Shown here: one piece after another, positions 20,716 through 30,293 of the stretch
Layout of the letters: the number at the start of each line of letters is the position of its first letter
How positions within the stretch are numbered: the stretch's first letter is position 1
Position numbers and translations under genes: made by a program
The notes under the pieces: generated by a model
What the model was told of the DNA's origin: nothing
Seen by the model: only the letters and a program-made list of their open reading frames with translations
Databases searched by the model: none
DNA from: an uncultured Shimia sp.
GTDB taxonomy: Bacteria; Pseudomonadota; Alphaproteobacteria; Rhodobacterales; Rhodobacteraceae
Assembly (NCBI RefSeq): GCF_947493595.1
Contig: NZ_CANLRL010000008.1
Coordinates: 62,001-126,000 of the forward strand
Reading direction: 5' to 3'
DNA length: 64,000 nucleotides

Positions 20716-21168
20716 TTGGACGACGCCGACAAACGCATCTTGCGCGCTATTCAAGAACAACCAGAGCTCACAATGCGAGAGCTTGGCGAAGTCACCGGCT
20801 TAAGCCACACGCCCTGTTGGCGCCGCCTGAAACGGTTGCGCGAAGAGGGCTATATCACTGATAAACGGTATGTTTTGGACGCCCAGAAGCTTGGCTTCGA
20901 CATTGTTGCCTTCTGTTTGGTGAAGCTGCAGAAGCACACACAGGAGTCGCTGGAGGAATTTGAAGCCGCCATCGAATTTCTGCCGGAGGTGGTGGAGTGC
21001 TACTCCGCCACCGGTGATCAGGACTACATCCTCAAGGTGCTCGCGCTCAGCGTGCGGGACTACGAGGAAACCATCAAACAGCGCCTGCTAAAACTGCCGC
21101 ACATTGGATCCATCCGCACCAGCCTCGCGCTCAACGAGATCAAGAACACACCAGACGTGCCGGTCTGA
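20716..21168 (+). CDS. Lrp/AsnC-family transcriptional regulator
   Basis: 150 residues from the TTG at 20716 (LDDADKRILRAIQEQPELTM), preceded by AGGAAGGA. The winged helix-turn-helix is at ~5-60 (MRELGEVTGLSHTPCWRRLK) and a C-terminal RAM/effector domain at ~68-145 (ATGDQDYILKVLALSVRDYE). Such regulators sense amino acids or related metabolites. It faces the TRAP operon, and the M24 aminopeptidase gene ends just downstream on the other strand. TRAP regulation is inferred. Confidence 0.9.
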   Translation: MDDADKRILRAIQEQPELTMRELGEVTGLSHTPCWRRLKRLREEGYITDKRYVLDAQKLGFDIVAFCLVKLQKHTQESLEEFEAAIEFLPEVVECYSATGDQDYILKVLALSVRDYEETIKQRLLKLPHIGSIRTSLALNEIKNTPDVPV

Positions 21169-21192
21169 AGCGCCAGCACGTCCGCGTAATTA

Positions 21193-23010
21193 TCAACCTG
21201 ACGCTGCGCCCAACCCTATCGCCGCATTGGCCTGACACCATGCCAATGCACGGTCACTCAAAAACGAACCAAGCTTCACCTCAACCTCCTGATGGTAGCT
21301 GTCCAACCAGGCGATTTCCGCCACTGTCAGCGCATCATAATCCAACATCTCGGTCATGATCGGCGCCCAGGTCAGATTGCGGAACCCAAAGAAGCCATTG
21401 TCCTCTTCGACAATCTCAAACAGGTTTTCGATACGGATGCCATAAAGCCCCGCCACATAGTGTCCCGGCTCAATCGACATCACCATACCAGGCATCAAAT
21501 CCACCGCACTGACCGGCTTGCCAATCCGCTGCGGATGTTCATGCACCGACAGCCGATGCCCAATCCCATGGCCCGTGCCGTGGTCATAATCCAAGCCTAA
21601 GTCCCACAGCGGACGCCGACAGATGGCATCAATATGATGCCCCTGCGTGCCGCGCGGAAACTTCAACGTGGCCAGCGCATAGAACGCTTTGAACACTGCG
21701 GTGTAGGCCTGATCGTACCCTTCGGGCCGCTGCCCAAAGGCAAAGCTGCGGGTAATGTCGGTGGTCCCTGTCTCATACTGCCCACCACTGTCCAGCAGGT
21801 ACGGAGCCTCCGGCAAGATCGCCGCGTTGCGCGTTTCCGTGGTGGCATAATGGCACATCGCGGCATTGCCGCCCGCCGCCGAGATCGTATTGAAACTCTC
21901 ACTCAGGTAACTACCACTGGCCTGGCGAAACGCGTTCACCTGCGCCTCCGCCTCGCTTTCCCGCAGAGGATCGCCATTGGCCGCCCGCACAGGCACCGCT
22001 TCTGCCAACCAGGCCGAAAACTCGGTCACCGCCACGCCATCCTGAATGTGGCAGGCACGCATGCCTTCCAGCTCCACCGCATTCTTCAACGCCTTGAGAT
22101 GCGTCAGGTAGCTGGTCCGTCGCTCAATCTTAGCACCAATCTTCTCCAGCGCCAGACACACCGCAACAGGCGAGAACTCAGGATCCACCAAGACCCGCTG
22201 TCCGGTTTTCACCGAGGCGCGGATAGAAGGCAAAAACCCATGTGGCGGCATGACCGAAATACTCTCCGGCAGGCTGGCCACCAGATCATCCGGCAGTTTC
22301 TCCGGCTCCACAAACCAAGTGACTGCGCCCGTGTCTGCCACCAACATAAAGGACTGCGGAATCGGCAAAAACGGCACATCGCCGCCGCGCACATTCAGGC
22401 ACCAGGCAATGTTGTCCGGCTGCGTTTCCACATGAAACTGCGCCTGCTCCTGCGCCATAAACGTCGTCAGCTCCGCTACCTTCTCACTTGCCGTTGTCCC
22501 GGCAAACTGCACCGGCATCGCGCTCACCTTCTCCATGGGTGGCGGTGGCTGCGTGTCCCAAATGAAATCCACCGGATTGTCATTTTGTGCCGCCAGCTGC
22601 ACGCCTGTCTCCGCAAGGGCCCCGGCAAAGCGATCGTACCAACTCGGCGGCAAATGCATCGGATCAAACCCAACGCACCACCAATCTCCGGCCTGCTCCG
22701 ACAGCCACGCCTCCGGCGGCTCCTCAAACAAGTGGCGGAAGGAAAACACCCCGCCCAAACACTCTTCGCGCACCTGCACGCTATAGCGCCCGTCCACAAA
22801 CATCGCGACCTCATCCATGGTCACAATCGCCATGCCAGCCGATCCCGAAAACCCGGTCACATACTGCAACCGCTCATCATGCGGCGCGACATACTCGCCT
22901 TGATGGGCGTCATAGCGCGGCAGGATGAACGCATCCAACCCACGCACACGCATCTCCGCGCGCAACGCAGACACCTGCGGCGGCACAGTCTCGATCCCAC
23001 AATCAGGCAT
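21193..23010 (-). CDS. pepP: Xaa-Pro aminopeptidase (M24B, aminopeptidase P type)
   Basis: 605 residues, the long three-domain form with two creatinase-N-like domains followed by a pita-bread catalytic domain. Metal-site motifs are LDSGGQYETGTTDITRSF (two Asp), HGTGHGIGHRLSVHE, SIEPGHYVAG and RIENLFEI. The start at 23010 overlaps the ATPase stop by 8 bp, with GGAGGAG upstream. It is the last gene of the peptide-uptake operon and would remove N-terminal residues from imported Xaa-Pro peptides. Cytoplasmic. Confidence 0.93.
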   Translation of the reverse strand: MPDCGIETVPPQVSALRAEMRVRGLDAFILPRYDAHQGEYVAPHDERLQYVTGFSGSAGMAIVTMDEVAMFVDGRYSVQVREECLGGVFSFRHLFEEPPEAWLSEQAGDWWCVGFDPMHLPPSWYDRFAGALAETGVQLAAQNDNPVDFIWDTQPPPPMEKVSAMPVQFAGTTASEKVAELTTFMAQEQAQFHVETQPDNIAWCLNVRGGDVPFLPIPQSFMLVADTGAVTWFVEPEKLPDDLVASLPESISVMPPHGFLPSIRASVKTGQRVLVDPEFSPVAVCLALEKIGAKIERRTSYLTHLKALKNAVELEGMRACHIQDGVAVTEFSAWLAEAVPVRAANGDPLRESEAEAQVNAFRQASGSYLSESFNTISAAGGNAAMCHYATTETRNAAILPEAPYLLDSGGQYETGTTDITRSFAFGQRPEGYDQAYTAVFKAFYALATLKFPRGTQGHHIDAICRRPLWDLGLDYDHGTGHGIGHRLSVHEHPQRIGKPVSAVDLMPGMVMSIEPGHYVAGLYGIRIENLFEIVEEDNGFFGFRNLTWAPIMTEMLDYDALTVAEIAWLDSYHQEVEVKLGSFLSDRALAWCQANAAIGLGAASG

Positions 23011-24001
23011 GGTGGTTGATCTCCTCCGCATGGTGACAGGCCACCTCTCCCCGTCCCTCCAAGGCCCGCAATTCCGGGATCACTGTCCGGCACTGGGCTG
23101 TCACATGACGACAGCGCACATGGAACGGACAGCCGGGCGGCACATTCAGGGGCGACGGCAACTCGCCCTCCAACTGGATCGCCGCGCCTTTGTCATCGGG
23201 ATCCAACGACGGCGCCGCGCTCAAAAGCGCCTGCGAATAGGGATGCGACGGCGCCGAAAATAACGTCTCACTGTCGCCAATCTCCACAATCCGCCCCAGA
23301 TAAATCACCGCCACACGGTTGGACACATGCCGCACCAATCGCAGATCATGCGCCACAAACAGGATGGTCAGCTGCAGCCGCTCCTGCAGCTCAAGCAACA
23401 GGTTCACCACCTGCGCCTGCACCGACACATCCAAGGCCGAAACCAGCTCATCCGCGATCAGCACCTCCGGCTCCACCGCCAAGGCCCGCGCAATGGCAAT
23501 CCGCTGACGCTGTCCGCCGGAAAACTCATGGGGCAACTTGTCGACCGCATCTTGCGGCAAACGCACCAGCTCCAACAACTCCGCAACCCGTCCGGCAATC
23601 TCCGCCTCCGGCCGCATCTGATGCACCCGCAGTGCTTCGGCCAGAATGTCGCCGGTTGTCATACGTGGGTTCAACGACGAGTACGGGTCCTGAAACATCA
23701 TCTGAACACGCCGGTTGTAGCTGCGGTCCTTGCGCGCCGCCGCGCCAAAGATGTTCTCCGCGTCAAAGTGGATCTCACCGCTGGTCGGCTCATACAGCCG
23801 TACGATGCAGCGTGCCAAAGTCGACTTGCCACAGCCGGACTCGCCGACCACACCAAGGGTCTCGCCCTGCTGCAACTCAAGGCTCACACCATTGAGCGCA
23901 TTCACCGCTTTACCCGGCTTGCGCTGCACCACATCCAGAAGGCTGCGCGACACCGGAAACGACAAATGCAGGTCGTCAATTTTCATCACAGTCTGGGTCA
24001 T
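23003..24001 (-). CDS. Peptide ABC transporter ATP-binding protein (DppF type)
   Basis: 332 residues with Walker A GESGCGKSTLARC, ABC signature FSGGQRQRIAIARALA, Walker B LIADELVSALD, and the C-terminal oligopeptide/dipeptide extension with a Cys-rich PPGCPFHVRCRHVTAQC segment that often binds an FeS cluster. It overlaps the preceding ATPase by ATGA and pairs with it as a heterodimer. Confidence 0.95.
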   Translation of the reverse strand: MTQTVMKIDDLHLSFPVSRSLLDVVQRKPGKAVNALNGVSLELQQGETLGVVGESGCGKSTLARCIVRLYEPTSGEIHFDAENIFGAAARKDRSYNRRVQMMFQDPYSSLNPRMTTGDILAEALRVHQMRPEAEIAGRVAELLELVRLPQDAVDKLPHEFSGGQRQRIAIARALAVEPEVLIADELVSALDVSVQAQVVNLLLELQERLQLTILFVAHDLRLVRHVSNRVAVIYLGRIVEIGDSETLFSAPSHPYSQALLSAAPSLDPDDKGAAIQLEGELPSPLNVPPGCPFHVRCRHVTAQCRTVIPELRALEGRGEVACHHAEEINHHA

Positions 24002-24987
24002 GCGGCATCTTCCTGTGTCGCGGGCAGTGGGTTGAAACAGGCGGTCTGCCGCCCAGGCGCAATGTCCTGCAAACTAGGTCGCGCGGTCTGACAGGCCTTT
24101 CCAGCCGCCTGACAGCGCGGCGCAAAGGCACAGCCTTTAGGCAGTGAAAACAGGCTCGGCGGCGTGCCTGGCACCGAATACAGCTGTGTACGAGGCGGCA
24201 CGTCCTGCGGCACCGAGCGCATCAGGCCTTCAGTATACGGATGGCGCGGGGTTTGCAGCACCTGCCGCACGTCACCCTGTTCAACCACCCGTCCGGCATA
24301 CATCACCGACACCGTGTCACAGGTCTGCGCCACAACGCCAAGGTCATGCGTCACCAGCACAACCCCCATCGACATCTCATCCGCCAGCTTCAGGATCAAA
24401 TCCAAAATCTGCGCCTGAATGGTCACGTCCAGCGCGGTGGTTGGCTCATCCGCCAGCAACAGCTTCGGGCTCGCAGCCAAAGCAATCGCAATCATCACCC
24501 GTTGCCGCATCCCGCCAGAAAACTGGTGCGGATATTCGCCAAGCCGCGAGGCCGCCGCCGGAATGCCCACGTGATCGAGCATCTCAATTGCGCGGTCCCG
24601 CCGCGCCCGCCGCCCCAAATCGGTATGCGCCTTCAGGGTCTCGGTCAATTGCGTGCCAACGGTCAGCAGCGGATTGAGCGAGGTCATCGGCTCTTGAAAA
24701 ATCATTGCAATCTCGCGTCCACGGATCTTGCGCAGCTGTCGTTCTGACATCGTAGTCAGCTCTTGTCCCTGCCAGCGCACGGACCCGCTCACCTCGCCAT
24801 AATGCCGCGCCAATCCCAGGATCGAGCGCAAGGTCACGCTCTTGCCGGAACCACTTTCACCGACAAGCCCCTGCACCTGCCCTTTACCAAGCGCAAAGCT
24901 CACATCGCGAACCGCAGGGAGGGCAGTGCCGCCCCGGCTAAAGGTGGTGCAGAGGTTCTCTACTTCCAAAATCGGGTGATCAGCCAT
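23998..24987 (-). CDS. Peptide ABC transporter ATP-binding protein (DppD type)
   Basis: 329 residues; start ATG at 24987 with GAGGGGA upstream. Walker [14 protein letters not shown], signature [16 protein letters not shown], Walker [12 protein letters not shown], and a C-terminal Cys-rich [18 protein letters not shown]. It overlaps its DppF-type partner by 4 bp. Confidence 0.95.
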   Translation of the reverse strand: MADHPILEVENLCTTFSRGGTALPAVRDVSFALGKGQVQGLVGESGSGKSVTLRSILGLARHYGEVSGSVRWQGQELTTMSERQLRKIRGREIAMIFQEPMTSLNPLLTVGTQLTETLKAHTDLGRRARRDRAIEMLDHVGIPAAASRLGEYPHQFSGGMRQRVMIAIALAASPKLLLADEPTTALDVTIQAQILDLILKLADEMSMGVVLVTHDLGVVAQTCDTVSVMYAGRVVEQGDVRQVLQTPRHPYTEGLMRSVPQDVPPRTQLYSVPGTPPSLFSLPKGCAFAPRCQAAGKACQTARPSLQDIAPGRQTACFNPLPATQEDAA

Positions 24988-24998
24988 TGTCTTTCCCC

Positions 24999-25865
24999 TC
25001 ACCCGCGTGGCCGCAACAGATCTGCCAGACCGTCGCCAATCAACGAAAAGCCCAGCCCGGTGATCACAATCGCAATCCCCGGCATCAGGCTCAGCCACCA
25101 GGCCGTGGTGATAAAGTTACGCCCCTCAGCAATCAGCACGCCCCACTCGGCCTGCGGCGGCTGCGCCCCCAATCCAAGATAGCCGAGCGACGAACCGAGC
25201 AGGATCGCCAGCGCCATATCGGTCATCCAGTAAACAATCACCGGCGTGATCGCATTGGGCAGCAGGTGGCGGAAAATGATACGCCGGTCGGAATAGCCCA
25301 TGACAATCCCGGCACTGGCATAATCATTGCCCATCTGCGCAATCACCTCGGCCCGCATCAGCCGCGCATAGTAGACCCAGCCCACCAGCGTGATCGCGAT
25401 ATACATATTGATCAGCCCCGGCCCCAACACGGCCACCACCGCGATGACCAACACCAAAAACGGGAAGGTGATGATTGCGTCGACCACGCGGCCAAAAATC
25501 ATGTCAGCCACGCCGCGGTAGTATCCCACCAAGGCTCCAACAGTGACGCCGATGGTCAAGGCAAATACCGTCGCCAAAATCGCCATTTGCATGTTCACCG
25601 TATAGGCGTGGATCACCCGCGACAGCGCGTCCCGTCCCAGCATATCGGTGCCAAACGGATGGGCCCAACTTGGCGGTTGCCGCACTGCCAGATAGTCGAT
25701 GAAGTTCGGATCATAAGGCGCAAAGAAGCTTGGAAAGAGCGCCAACAGGGTGGAAAACCCGATGATCACAGCCCCGATCAGAAACCCCGGCTTGCGCAGC
25801 GCCAGTTGCACCCGCGACAGCGGCGCATCGGAGGATTTTGCAGAAGTCACAACAGCATCGCTCAT
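24999..25865 (-). CDS. Peptide ABC transporter permease (DppC type)
   Basis: 288 residues, six predicted helices, N-terminal LRKPGFLIGAVIIGFSTLLA and the HPFGTDMLGRDALSRVIHA motif of DppC/OppC permeases. The coupling-helix EAA-like region lies around VMGYSDRRIIFRHLLPNAI. ATGA overlap with the DppB-type gene. Confidence 0.95.
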   Translation of the reverse strand: MSDAVVTSAKSSDAPLSRVQLALRKPGFLIGAVIIGFSTLLALFPSFFAPYDPNFIDYLAVRQPPSWAHPFGTDMLGRDALSRVIHAYTVNMQMAILATVFALTIGVTVGALVGYYRGVADMIFGRVVDAIITFPFLVLVIAVVAVLGPGLINMYIAITLVGWVYYARLMRAEVIAQMGNDYASAGIVMGYSDRRIIFRHLLPNAITPVIVYWMTDMALAILLGSSLGYLGLGAQPPQAEWGVLIAEGRNFITTAWWLSLMPGIAIVITGLGFSLIGDGLADLLRPRG

Positions 25866-26803
25866 GTCAGACGCATCCTTGGATCAAGCAGGCTTTGGAA
25901 CAGATCGGTCAGCAGGAAAACAACCGACACCAGAATGGCAAAGGTCAGCGTCAGCCCCTGAATAAGCGGATAGTCCCGCGCAAAAATCGCTTCCAGCATC
26001 AGTCGCCCCAATCCGGGCACGGCAAACACGGTCTCGGTCACCAGCGTGCCGCTCATCAGGTTGCCAATCGACAGACCCAGCAGCGTGATGGTGGAAATCA
26101 ACGCGTTGCGCAGCACGTGCCGCCCCAGGATCAACCGATTAGGCAGCCCTTTGGCGCGCGCAAACTGCACATATTCCGCATCCAGCACTTCGATAATGGC
26201 GGCACGCAAATTGCGCATGATGATCGCGGAGGTGTAGAGCGCCACAGTCATTGACGGCAGGAACAGATAATAAAGCTGGCCAAAGAAGCCATCGCCACTG
26301 CCCCCTACCGGAAACCAGCGGAGCTGCGCCGCCAGAAAGGTCAGCAGGATAAGACCGATGTAAAACACCGGCATCGACAGGCCGACCTGAAAGACCGTCC
26401 GGATCACCGTGTCCGGCCATCTGCCACGGTTGAGCGCGGCAACAAAGGCCAGCGGCCCGGCGATCAGCAACGATAGGGATACCGCAAAAAGCGCAAGGAA
26501 CCCTGTGGTTGGCAGCCGCTCGATGATTACACTGGACACAGAGGTGCGCATCATGATCGACCGCCCAAGGTCGCCTTGCAAAGTGTTGGTGAAAAACAGC
26601 CAGAACTGCACCAGCAGCGGGTCATTCAGACCAAGCTTTTCCCGGATTGCCGCCAAATCGGCGTCCGAAGCTTTGTCGCCCGCAATTGCGATGGCTGGGT
26701 CGCCCGGCAACAGCCGGACCAGAAGAAAAATGATGATCATCACAAGCACAAATGTGGGGACCATCAGCGCGAGGCGCTTCAGAACGTATTGCAGTCCGGC
26801 CAT
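25862..26803 (-). CDS. Peptide ABC transporter permease (DppB type)
   Basis: 313 residues; typical start MAGLQYVLKRLALMVPTFVL with RLLPGDPA soon after. EAA loop: VLDAEYVQFARAKGLPNRLI then GRHVLRNALI. The ATG at 26803 is preferred on homology, although its Shine-Dalgarno sequence is weak. A hairpin at 26824-26853 separates it from the binding-protein gene and may dampen read-through. Confidence 0.93.
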   Translation of the reverse strand: MAGLQYVLKRLALMVPTFVLVMIIIFLLVRLLPGDPAIAIAGDKASDADLAAIREKLGLNDPLLVQFWLFFTNTLQGDLGRSIMMRTSVSSVIIERLPTTGFLALFAVSLSLLIAGPLAFVAALNRGRWPDTVIRTVFQVGLSMPVFYIGLILLTFLAAQLRWFPVGGSGDGFFGQLYYLFLPSMTVALYTSAIIMRNLRAAIIEVLDAEYVQFARAKGLPNRLILGRHVLRNALISTITLLGLSIGNLMSGTLVTETVFAVPGLGRLMLEAIFARDYPLIQGLTLTFAILVSVVFLLTDLFQSLLDPRMRLT

Positions 26804-26860
26804 GGGTATTTTCCAATTGAGAAACGCGCCGCAGGCCCTCACCCGCGACGCGCTAAGGTC

Positions 26861-28444
26861 TTACTTGCTCACAGTTGCACGGGAGAAGATGTTGGCGCCC
26901 AACGGGGTCTGAACATAGCCGTCAACCGCTGTGGACACCGCCACCGAAAAGGGAGTCTCATACATGAACAGCAACGGCGCAGCATCGGCGTAGATCTTCT
27001 GCATGTCCGCATATTGCTGAGCCCGAGCCGCTTGGTCCATTTCTGTACCGGAAGCCTCAAAGAGCGCGTTGAACTTGTCGCTCTCCCAACCGGTGCCCAC
27101 CGCATTGCGCACTGGCGAATAGCCCAACCAACCAGTGACCTGGCTTGGATCGTTCACGTCATCCACCCAGCCATAGGTGTGGATGTCAAACTCACCGGAA
27201 CGGTTTTTCGCGCCACGGGTTGCCCCGTCCACTTGCTCCACCACCAGATCAATGCCCAGCGGCGCCCACATCTGCTGAAGCGCCGCAAAGATGGTCGCGT
27301 CATCAGACGAGCCTGCCAGCGTGGTCAGCGTCACCTTGGTGCCCGCTTCAATCCCCGCCTCTTTCACCAGCGCCATGGCTTTGTCCATGTCGTAGGAATA
27401 GAGATCCAGCTTGGATGCCAGACGGGTAGACGAGGACATCAACGGCGCGGTCATCGGCTGACCAGCGCCTTGTAGCACCAGACCAATCAGCGCGTCTTTG
27501 TTGGTGGCATAATTGATCGCCTGACGCACACGCACATCGTTGAGCGGGTTGGCCGAACCATCCGCACGGGTTTCGCGGGTGTTGATCGGCGAATAGATGA
27601 TCCGCGTGGACGGGTAGAGGTTCATGTTGATCGCCGGATCGGCGTCCAGTTCGGCCACACGGCTGAACGGCACAAACTCCACCGCATCAACTTCGCCCGC
27701 CTGCAGCTTCAGGATACGGGTGGCATCATCCGGGATGATCTCAAAATGCACCTTGTCCAGATATGGCAGCGGCTTGCCATCGGCGCCCATCTCCCAGTGG
27801 TGCTCGTTGGCGCAGAAATCCATCGACGCGCCCTGCTCAAAGCCACACATATAGAACGCGCCGGAACCGACACCGGCGCTTGCGGTGGCAAAGATGGCGG
27901 CGGATTTCTCTTGATCCGTTGCGCCCTCTGCCGCCTCAAACACGTCTTTGTTCACAATCGCGGTGTTAAACGTCGCCAGCATCGACAGAATGGTTGGGTC
28001 CGGCTGGCTCAGGCTCACGGTGATGGTGTTGCCGTCCGCGGTCACGTCAGACACGCTGCCCAGCATGCCGGACCACGGCCCCAAATCGCCATTGCGTGCG
28101 CGGTCCAGTGAGAACAGAACATCGTCCGCCTCCAGCGCCGACCCATCGGCAAACTTCAGGCCCGACTGCAGCATCAGCTTGACGGTCTTGCCATCCTCTG
28201 AGACTTCAAAGCTCTCGGCCAATCCGCCCACAATCGACTTCCCGTCATCAGACGAACGCAACAGCGTGTCAAACAAGCTGCCCACCATCCAGATGTCCGG
28301 ATTGCGGTCCGCGTAAATCGGATCAATCAGGCGCGAGCCGTCGTAGCGGGCAAAGTTCATTGTGCCGCCGCGCTCCTGCGCCGCCACCGGCATTACAAGT
28401 GCGGTCGTTGCCGCCAAAGCCGCCGCCATAAGGGTGCGTGTCAT
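26861..28444 (-). CDS. Peptide ABC transporter periplasmic binding protein (SBP_bac_5)
   Basis: 527 residues with signal peptide MTRTLMAAALAATTALVMPV ending near VAAQ. Family 5 solute-binding features: GLAESFEVSEDGKTVKLMLQ, LKFADGSALEADDVLFSLDR, and RVRQAINYATNKDALIGLVL. GGGAGGA precedes the ATG. It delivers di/oligopeptides (or a related cation such as a peptide-like opine) to the permeases. An operator-like motif lies 66-92 bp upstream. Confidence 0.94.
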   Translation of the reverse strand: MTRTLMAAALAATTALVMPVAAQERGGTMNFARYDGSRLIDPIYADRNPDIWMVGSLFDTLLRSSDDGKSIVGGLAESFEVSEDGKTVKLMLQSGLKFADGSALEADDVLFSLDRARNGDLGPWSGMLGSVSDVTADGNTITVSLSQPDPTILSMLATFNTAIVNKDVFEAAEGATDQEKSAAIFATASAGVGSGAFYMCGFEQGASMDFCANEHHWEMGADGKPLPYLDKVHFEIIPDDATRILKLQAGEVDAVEFVPFSRVAELDADPAINMNLYPSTRIIYSPINTRETRADGSANPLNDVRVRQAINYATNKDALIGLVLQGAGQPMTAPLMSSSTRLASKLDLYSYDMDKAMALVKEAGIEAGTKVTLTTLAGSSDDATIFAALQQMWAPLGIDLVVEQVDGATRGAKNRSGEFDIHTYGWVDDVNDPSQVTGWLGYSPVRNAVGTGWESDKFNALFEASGTEMDQAARAQQYADMQKIYADAAPLLFMYETPFSVAVSTAVDGYVQTPLGANIFSRATVSK

Positions 28445-28509
28445 GTCTATTTTCCTCCCTGGTCGAATCTCTTCGGTGACCGGGAGAATAGGCAGTTTTT
28501 GACATTTTG

Positions 28510-28536
28510 CTAAAACTTTTTTTAGCAAAACTAAAT
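28510..28536 (-). promoter_or_regulatory. Operator-like motif upstream of the peptide-uptake operon
   Basis: Reads CTAAAA-N4-TTTTAGCA-N2-ACTAAAT on the plus strand. The first two arms form a perfect inverted repeat (extended TTGCTAAAA / TTTTAGCAA, 28507-28528) and the third is another half-site. The same 27-bp layout occurs at 29288-29314 before the regulator gene. On the reverse strand a TATTCT -10 candidate sits downstream at ~28490, so the site would overlap the -35. Confidence 0.7.
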
Positions 28537-28620
28537 TTTTGAAGTGGAGACTTTAGCCAAAATCCAGAAATTGGATACAATATACTGAAAACACTACCCT
28601 TCTTTCTGACATCCGCAAAC

Positions 28621-29220
28621 TTAATTTTCTGCCGCTGTGCTCATTGGCGTGGTGCTGACCCACAACTCCACGGATTCCACATCGCTTACGACACGCGAAA
28701 AATGCGGTTTTGCGGTGTTGTGGTGAATCACATCCCCCGGCCCCATGACAAACACTGCGCCCTCCAGATGGTACTCAACCTCTCCAGACAGCAGGTAACA
28801 AAACACCTCCCCGTCGTGGCACATCTTCTCGGATTCATGCCCAGGCGGACGGTGAATGATCTGTGAATGCATCAGCGCACCGGGGAAGCCAGGCCCCAAT
28901 CTCTCATAAAAACGCCCTGCTGTGCCAAGTGCATAGGATTGTCGGCGGTCTTTCTGGATAAACTCGGAATAGGTTTCCGGCACACTCAACAACTGCTCCA
29001 CGCTGGTCTGCAACGCCGCTGCAATTGACATCAGCGAAGACAGAGACGGAGAGCTGATCCCGCGCTCCACCTGCGAAATGAATCCGGTGGTCAGATCAGC
29101 CTCTTCAGCAACCGCATTCAGCGTCTTGCCCAACGCCTTGCGCCGCAGACGGATCGCCCGCCCCAGCTTCTCCGGCTGCCCCTTTTGTTTTTTCTTCTTT
29201 GTTGTCGGGGAAGCCGCCAT
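28621..29220 (-). CDS. XRE-family regulator with C-terminal cupin sensor domain
   Basis: 199 residues from the ATG at 29220 (GGAGAG upstream). A Lys-rich leader is followed by an HTH at ~20-75 (TLNAVAEEADLTTGFISQVE, PSLSSLMSIAAAL) and a cupin_2 fold at ~120-190 (PPGHESEKMCHDGEVFCYLL, SGEVEYHLEG, GPGDVIHHNTAKPHFS). Such proteins sense small ligands through the cupin and repress or activate adjacent uptake genes. It sits upstream of, and on the same strand as, the peptide transporter, and both promoters bear the same operator-like motif. Autoregulation is inferred. Confidence 0.92.
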   Translation of the reverse strand: MAASPTTKKKKQKGQPEKLGRAIRLRRKALGKTLNAVAEEADLTTGFISQVERGISSPSLSSLMSIAAALQTSVEQLLSVPETYSEFIQKDRRQSYALGTAGRFYERLGPGFPGALMHSQIIHRPPGHESEKMCHDGEVFCYLLSGEVEYHLEGAVFVMGPGDVIHHNTAKPHFSRVVSDVESVELWVSTTPMSTAAEN

Positions 29221-29287
29221 CACTCTCTCCAATGGTTGATCTGGGAAAACTGCGGCCACACCATATCAGCGGAAAAAGATATGTATA

Positions 29288-29314
29288 CTAAAATGAATTT
29301 TAGCATGACTAAAT
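29288..29314 (-). promoter_or_regulatory. Operator-like motif upstream of the XRE-cupin regulator
   Basis: CTAAAA-TGAA-TTTTAGCA-TG-ACTAAAT: same arms and spacing as at 28510-28536, with only the N4 and N2 spacers different. It lies 68-94 bp before the regulator ATG, next to a TATACA-like -10 on the reverse strand. Confidence 0.7.
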
Positions 29315-29414
29315 ACCGCGCCCCGCTCTGTGCGCCGGTTATCTAATAACAAGCCACTGATTTTGCCCGACGCGCGACACCGGCGGCACCCTGCTACCAT
29401 CAAAGGAGCTCTTC

Positions 29415-29801
29415 ATGCAATTTGTCTGCCCCGCCGCCCTGCTCGGCCTCTCCCTTTTGACCGCCTGCGCCACCCCACTGGAACGCTGCATCTCCACCGC
29501 CCAATCCGAGGTCGCCACCCTACGACGCGCCATCACCACCGCCGAGGGCAACATCACCCGCGGCTACGCCATCCACCGCAGCTCAGAAAGCTACACCTAT
29601 TATGACACCTGCTATGACAAAAAAGACCGCCCCTACAGCTGCCCGGAAACCCGCTACCGCACCGTGGAAACCCCAGTCGAAATTGACGTCGCGCAGCAGC
29701 GCCAGCGGTTGAAATCGCTGCGGCGGGACCTGCCCTCCGCCGAAGACCGCGCCCGTGTTCAGGCGCAGCATTGCACGGCCCTGCACCCGCCAACCGGATG
29801 A
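29415..29801 (+). CDS. Small lipoprotein of unknown function
   Basis: 128 residues. Signal peptide MQFVCPAALLGLSLLTACAT ends in a lipobox L-T-A-C (Cys18), predicting a lipid-anchored periplasmic protein. The mature part has a probable coiled-coil stretch (STAQSEVATLRRAITTAEGN), a Tyr/Cys-rich centre with CYDKK and SCPETRYRTVETP, and a second helix. AAGGAG precedes the ATG. Family not recognised. Confidence 0.75.
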   Translation: MQFVCPAALLGLSLLTACATPLERCISTAQSEVATLRRAITTAEGNITRGYAIHRSSESYTYYDTCYDKKDRPYSCPETRYRTVETPVEIDVAQQRQRLKSLRRDLPSAEDRARVQAQHCTALHPPTG

Positions 29802-29823
29802 CAGAGCCACGCTCTAAGAGATC

Positions 29824-30123
29824 TTAGAAGTCAAAAATATCATCTAGGAAGCTGCTCATCTTTTTCTTCTTGCGCGGCTTGCCCTCGTAGCGGCGCGCAT
29901 GGCCTTCGTCATAGCCACGCCCATCGTACCCCCGCTGCGGCGCAGGCTGGACGTTCTCGGATGGCGGCGGAGGCGGTGGCGCAACATAGGCACTCGCCCG
30001 CTCGATGATCTTATCCAGTTCTCCGCGATCCAGCCAAACGCCACGACACGTTGGGCAATAGTCAATCTCCACCCCGTTGCGGTCCGCAATCACCAGGGTT
30101 TCGCCATCCACTGGACATTTCAT
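29824..30123 (-). CDS. TFIIB-type zinc-ribbon protein
   Basis: 99 residues. The N-terminus MKCPVDGETL, then DYCPTCRGVWLDRGELDKII, is the zf-TFIIB family zinc ribbon (Cys-x2 knuckles). A Pro-rich linker (~49-62) is followed by a basic, Tyr/Gly-rich region and a C-terminal KKKKMSSFLDDIFDF typical of these bacterial proteins. The ATG at 30123 has GAGGAG eight bases upstream. Role unknown. Confidence 0.8.
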   Translation of the reverse strand: MKCPVDGETLVIADRNGVEIDYCPTCRGVWLDRGELDKIIERASAYVAPPPPPPSENVQPAPQRGYDGRGYDEGHARRYEGKPRKKKKMSSFLDDIFDF

Positions 30124-30293
30124 CAAGCACTCTCCTCTTCTTGCTTCCCAACTAGATAGGAAGCCCTCTCGCCATTTTCATCACCCCGGCACGCTTTCCT
30201 CTGCGCAAAAGCATCAACACGCCCACACATGGGCACCGCAAGCCTGAATACCCGACAAAACCTATCAAGTATTTGTTTTTAAACGATTTTCCC

